Shown piece after piece: positions 58,727-64,000 of a DNA stretch of 64,000 nucleotides (positions are counted from its first letter, which is position 1; every line of letters starts with the position of its first letter). Location of the stretch: contig JAURVB010013239.1 in NCBI GenBank assembly GCA_033002965.1, forward strand, positions 1-64,000, written 5' to 3'. The translations under genes were made by a program, and so were the position numbers. This DNA comes from Piper betle (Eukaryota; Streptophyta; Magnoliopsida; Piperales; Piperaceae). The notes under the pieces are model-generated. The model was given only the letters and a program-made list of their open reading frames with translations. It was not told the DNA's origin and did not search any database.

Positions 58727-60587
58727 TTAGAGTTTAGTAGGGCCAGAACTTGAGGAACAAGATATAGCCACAATGGAAATTAGCAGAATAGAGAAGAGTT
58801 AGGAAAAGTGAGGTTATTTGGATGAGATGGCATAGGATCCAACTTCACAGCTCTCTTGCAATTAGTGTTTTGACCTAACACCCTTGGGTCAGATGAATAT
58901 TGCAAGATAACCCCATCAGGCACTCTTAGTGACAGTCTCATAGGGATGCGCATGGACAGAATCAGGGAATATGACAGTATGACCTCCAGATGGGATGGTC
59001 ACAATGATCAGATTGTGCAGATTACATGATAGTATATCCATGGGCCACAACTAGCATGCAATGTTTAGATGGTTAGTAGATGATCACGTGCGTACTTTAA
59101 CCCATTTTGCGATGGGCCACTAGGCGATAGGAGTTTGACCTATACTAGTATTGGGCATAGATAGAGCGTTAGTGAGGAAGGGTTTTTCAGAAGGACAGTA
59201 ATTCCCTTGTGTTTCGCCAGCACGATTAAGTTCTCACCTTGAGACATAGGATTGAGCCTTGCCCTGAGTATAGAGGTACTTTTATGGTACTGATTAGGGT
59301 TTACGGTGCAGGTAGATGTTGTAGACCGATCTTTCGATGAGGATTTCACCCCAGGCCATGTTGACTAGAAAGCAATACCAATGTATGCTCATCTTGATTG
59401 ATAACCTTGCTTGAGAGTCTACCACAACGGTAGTAGTCATGTGAGTCAAGATTAGTACTACAAATCGGTACGGGACGGCAGGTCACACACCACTGAAGAG
59501 CGGATGAGACACGTGTCAAACCTCACTATGAGTCCCCGTAGACTTGAGGGGAGATAGTGGTTCTTTGGGTTGTTTGCACCCCACCCGTTTAGAAGTGCGT
59601 GACTAGTATAGTATCGAGAAACACATGCCTACTATTAGCTGATTGAACTAGAGCCACATAAGAGCCATTTCTGAGATTCGTGATCGATTGACTGTTCCAC
59701 AGCCTGATCACCTGTGGCATAGTGAATCGTGGTGATCTTAGAGACAAGTTCATAGACCTACTGATATTTTGGTCACCCAGTACGCTACATAGGGATTTCA
59801 TCTTCCTTGCCATTTGTATGATACCTAGACCTTACCATAGACCAGAGTGACACACCTATGTAGCGGGTTTTTCTTAACCTAGTGGATCCCCCCATTTACC
59901 TGGTGTCAGACACCACATGTGAGAATGAGATACCACCCATTGAGAGTTCTTGAGCAGTGTGACTAGATTTCCACGAGATTCAGCCTCCCTTCCTATAACC
60001 TAGAGATGTCAGACATAGTAGAGTTTTCACTTGAGGATTCCCACTCACCCCTTTGTATGTATCAGTTCTACCATCAGTTTATCCAGAGGATTGAGATGAG
60101 TATACATTGACCAGAGCGCAGTGCACATGCCACAGACCAGATGCAGACTCCACAGTCCCATGTAGAGTATGTTATCATACTCCTTGAGACATGCTGTGTA
60201 TGTACAGGTGTTCTCGCTTCCTTTCAGCGGTAGTTAGTAGTTGTATAGATAGTCACTTGAGCTATAGTATGCAATAGAGTCATAGCAGCTATCCTTGTTC
60301 TCTTATAGAACAGAATGAGATACTTGACTCAGGACTGAGTCAATTAGGACCCAGTGAGCAGTCCAGTTCCTTATACAAGGACACTTGAGAGTTAGATTTA
60401 GACTGGCGATAGTGAGCCGTGCAGCTCATTAGCCTATACACTCATACCTAACAGGAGACTCATAGCACACCATAGTATGGTTGTAGGATTTAGGATTGAG
60501 TTTCCTGAGGGTATATGTAGATGACTTTCATAGATGAGGATTAGAGGGACATGGGTAGTTAGGAAGTAATGGGTACATTGTTAAATT

Positions 60588-60850
60588 TTAGCTATGCATT
60601 CTATCTTCAAATAGATGGATAGTTAGAATGGACCATCCAAATACTAGAAGATTTGCTTAGATCATGTGTTTTGGATTAGCAAGGTAGTGAGGAAGACCAT
60701 TAACCTTTTAGAGATTGCTTACAATAATAAATTTCAGTCTACTATAGGTACGACACCCTTTAAAGCACTTATAGAAGACCATGTAGATCACCAACATGTT
60801 GTTTAAATACTAGAGACCCAATGCTATTTAGACCAGAGCTGAATGAGGAA
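60588..60850 (+). pseudogene. Integrase remnant
   Basis: Reads LQTDG-LERTIQILEDLLRSCVLD (about 60609-60680, one substitution region in between), then frame-shifted remains of the PYEALYGRPCRSP region (about 60745-60790). It may be the downstream end of the pol cut at 54184, since the intervening family B element sits between. RNase H end and integrase N-terminus are missing. Confidence 0.65.
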
Positions 60851-62158
60851 ACTATCAAGGTAGTATACCTCTTACTCGTCTTAAATCTAATTAGCCACTT
60901 CCTTACCCACCTAGGAGAAAAATACTGAGGAGTTTCTATCTGTTTACTTAAATCCTTAATTGACTAAGTAACTAAAGCTCTTAACATATCTACACAATCT
61001 AGGAAACCTCCTCTACAAAATCATTGTGAACATGTTTTGCTCCACCTAGATTAATCTACCAATTAACATTAAGTGTTTAGCCTCGCATTAATTATTATTT
61101 TATCATAACAGACACCTTGCTTGTGATATGAACTTGGTTTACATGTGACCATGTCCAACTTGTTCAGCATAGCTTTTGCTCTTTTGTCCATTTACTTATT
61201 AACTTGTTTTCTTATTTAGAACAATCAAACTGTGAACAAAGTCTTATAGATCTTGTTTCCGTTAAACTAATATATATATATATATATGATATCATAGTTT
61301 TATTATTCCTAATGGACCCTGAATTTAGTTATAACTAATTTTCACAAAGAAATTCGTTGTCCATGTATCCCATTTTGGGTTTTCGAGGCTTTACTATCAA
61401 CTTATAAAAATTATAACTCACACTACAATATTCTAATTAATGTGATTCTTGATTCATTAGATTCCTTGGAGAGTCTAGTTTTATTCCTCCATATTTTAGA
61501 ATTTTTTGATTTCTATTATTGTAGTTATGGATTTTTAAACATGAGGTACTCAATTTGTCTAGATTTCAAAGCATAAGGTTTTTATTGGGTCTTATCTTTA
61601 CCCCCTTAAAGTAAATTTCATCCTTAAATTTGTTTCACAAAATCTGTAACACAAATATTACAAAATTGTTTGAATTGTCTCCTTGGAGCAGCTATAGGTA
61701 TCAAAGTAATCTTACTTGAAGGTTTGGTAGAATCTCCTGATTCCATCGAAAGTGGTGAGCTTGATAACCATCTATGGAATTACTCCGTTATCATGTCTTC
61801 ACCACTTAAATTCATCTCACAAATTATTGTAGCAGATGAAAACACTATTGAAAACCCACAACTACGTAGTGGTATTATTATCTTCAGGAGTATTTGTACC
61901 TAATGGGTCCTAAATAATTCCTTTCCTTGTTCCATCAAAAGGATTTATCGACACATCCAACATTACCATTGATCCAAATGTTCGTTTGAATCATATACAC
62001 CAAGACAACTAAAAGGGACAATTATTTGTGGTCAACATTAGTTAGAGACTTATTAATCTATCTTATGAGTGATGTGGAATTCACAGGTTATTTTAACCAA
62101 GTAGACTTTTAATTCAGTTTAACTTAGAAAAGAAAGTGTTTGTGCTCTGATACCAACT
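60851..62158. other. AT-rich sequence, no gene seen
   Basis: No domain is recognised. It contains a short (TA)n run at 61268-61287. The right part (about 61600-62147) would be the leader/gag region of the minus element whose PBS is at 62143-62158, and an open stretch of 77 codons (61670-61903, plus strand) has no recognisable content. Confidence 0.4.
62143..62158 (-). other. Primer-binding site of a minus-strand element
   Basis: The plus strand reads GCTCTGATACCAACT before TATAACAACCCC; on the minus strand this is AGTTGGTATCAGAGC, the initiator-Met primer site directly after an LTR end. Confidence 0.8.
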
Positions 62159-64000
62159 TATAACAACCCCAATTTTTTAACATGTATAATGCCTTAATCA
62201 AGATCATTATTAGCATCATCTATTAACACACATGCATAAACATAAACAATAAACACAATAGACTATTTCTATTTATTCGATCAACACTTGCATCGATATA
62301 AAACCAAATTAAAAATTCATACCTACTTTGAGCACCTCTCAGTAAAAGTCTATTATCCTACTATATTAAAAATGTAAATAATAGAAATAAAATCTTAATT
62401 GCTTAGTCTTTTGATCCCTTCGATCTAAAAGTTTCTTGTACATATGTACAAAACAAACTTTGTTCGCTTAGTAACTTGCTAACAAGGCATTGAGTCCACT
62501 GCTTACAAATGTAACACACATAATAAGAAAATATGTTTAAACTACATTCAATTAAACACAATAGAAAATTGCATTAATGTCATTCATACATAGCTAACCT
62601 AAACATAGCATTCATAAATTGAACATAACTTAACTTTAACCAACTAAATAATCTAGTAGCATAAACTAATACTTAATTTGACATTAGCATAGTATATTAT
62701 CATTTATAATATTGTAACATAACATAGTGGCTAAACAGTTAACTACTAATTATTTGATTTCCTTGTGAAACCATTTGTTTGCTAACTTCGATAGAAAAAA
62801 TTGAATACATGTCAACTAGTCCTTGTGACTTAGCCTATATTAGATTATTTAGTTACTTATTGCGATATATCTATTAGAAAACAAATAGAGTAGCCCTTTC
62901 AACGTAGCCTACATTCATTTCGAAACTATTAACTACCCATGTGGTCTAATTATTTGAAAACTAAAATAACATCAAAAAGAAGTTTGGTCCTTTTGACTAT
63001 TTTCGAGCATAGCATCATAACCTGTACATCTGGATCCCACTGAAAAACTACTAATGATCACTAGTATTGTCAAGACAATAGCCGTTGGTTAATGATTCCG
63101 GTCCTTGCCTAAGGAGGATGCCCTAGAACCACATTTTATTTGAAAACTACTTCAAAACTTAGTTGCTAAGTCTCCATCTTGTGCTTTCACATAACACCAT
63201 AGTTAAAAATTATTGTTGTATTATCACATTATTACTTATCTTACATAGCATAATATGACATAACATGATAACATGTTGAAAACATCAAATATTTGATTAG
63301 TCTATCTAATAACGTATCACCATAGAGGATCTTAAAATGCCCAAAATATGAACAAACATGGGTCCAGATAATCGCCTGATCTACGTTTTGACGTCACTCA
63401 ATGGCTTTCCTACATTAAACAATAATATACAACTATATTAACACCCATAGTAGTTTACCTATGCTTACATGATATGACATGGCATGACATGTATATGACG
63501 CTCATACAACATACGAATAACACTTATAACAAGCATGCAATGACATACAATCATCATTAAGTGGTTGACTAATCATCAACATAGCATACTTGAAGCATAA
63601 CATCAATAAAACATAAAATTAGGATTTTTAGACCCCCAAGTTTTAAAATTCATATATCTAAACTACCTAACAAAATCCTTTGAAGTTTAATAAATAGAAG
63701 CTAGAGATCATGATGGTCATGTGCAAAAAGATTCGCTTGAATCTGATATATATGGCAAAAGTTATAACCGTTCAAAGATAGGTGCGGGCTCAACACCCCA
63801 GCTTTGTGAGCTCCAGCGCTCTGCCAAACCTTCAAATTTATTTTTGCCAGTGCTGTAGTGCTCAAAGTTAGAGCTGTGTTGCTGCGGTGAAGTTCTAACT
63901 TGTTTTTATTTTTTCTCATCTAAATTTTATTCGATTTGGGTGAAACAAAATATGGGTTTTTAATCTTCCGGAGCACAAAATTGTGGGTGATAGTAGGTTT
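62159..64000 (-). mobile_element. 5' LTR of a minus-strand element, third lineage (runs off edge)
   Basis: On the minus strand it ends GGGGTTGTTATA at 62159. Matches the plus LTR ending at 48435: 63070-63120 with 47360-47400 and 63780-63900 with 46690-46900, both reversed. At least 1842 bp. The end TTATA is the same in both copies. Confidence 0.65.

Larger units (their letters stand above)
57306..60587 (+). mobile_element. Family B interior (truncated, no recognisable pol)
   Basis: Homologous in reverse to the interior of the left composite: PBS-proximal 57310-57430 to 11365-11240; 59370-59620 to 10830-10560; 60015-60440 to about 9920-9500. No gag, protease, RT or integrase motif is seen and all frames are short. 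It contains a ~20-bp minisatellite absent from the other copy. It ends near 60587, where integrase sequence of another element begins, so PPT and 3' LTR are deleted. Confidence 0.65.

Noticed and set aside
61670..61903. 77-codon plus-strand frame in otherwise empty DNA
   Set aside because: No recognisable motif and the position corresponds to the leader/gag region of a minus-strand element; left as unknown.

Overview
This window is flowering-plant nuclear DNA made almost entirely of nested LTR retrotransposons. I see no convincing host gene. The evidence is Ty3/gypsy chromovirus-type gag-pol with a C-terminal chromodomain, primer-binding sites matching initiator tRNA-Met, long TG..CA LTRs with 5-bp target duplications, an endogenous caulimovirid (plant pararetrovirus) fragment, and AT-rich spacers. 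Taxon cannot be fixed from sequence alone. Family A below means the chromovirus whose LTR begins TGTAAAGAC and ends GGGTCGTTACA. Family B means a ~3-kb-LTR family (LTR begins TGTAAAACCC, ends GGTGTTACA or similar) whose interior shows no recognisable pol.

Left part (1-17540): the end of an Athila/Tat-like pol (1-125), a purine-rich stretch, then a diverged LTR split in two (about 1600-2173 and 16684-17540). Between the halves sits a 14.5-kb family B composite (2174-16683) in minus orientation, flanked by a CCTCT duplication. It is a tandem element: LTR - interior - LTR - partial interior - LTR stub. Each of its two large LTRs contains a family A solo LTR (4231-7333 and 13910-15696), each with a GTTGG duplication.

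Middle part (17541-45008): an old plus-strand family A element (LTR end, decayed gag, RT) is split by a younger plus-strand element (19402-30719, TSD TGTAT). The younger element's 5' region carries a rearranged pararetrovirus fragment (about 21654-23557), and its integrase is broken by a minus-strand LTR (26005-28403). The old element resumes at 30720. It is followed by a short PBS/PPT-bearing cassette (31969-32280), a minus LTR with a 133-bp higher-order tandem array (32281-34253), and a plus LTR (34254-34897 plus 43192-45008). The youngest insertion splits that last LTR: a complete 8.3-kb family A element on the minus strand (34898-43186, TSD ACCTC) with near-identical LTRs and one almost open gag-pol reading frame.

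Right part (45009-64000): a different gypsy lineage (LTR ending 48435, gag from about 48601) is split by a family B solo LTR (48806-51734, TSD GTCAG). Its decayed gag-pol continues at 51740-54184 and is cut by a family B element (LTR 54185-57305, PBS, interior to about 60587). An integrase remnant follows, then AT-rich sequence. A minus-oriented LTR related to the one ending at 48435 runs off the right edge.

Nothing here looks functional as a protein system today. The youngest element could still be transcribed and mobilised in trans. The main points of interest are the tandem non-coding family B composite, its conserved interior with a 59-nt mini-exon and splice donor, the in-frame RT-to-movement-protein fusion in the pararetrovirus fragment, and the LTR-borne satellite-like arrays.
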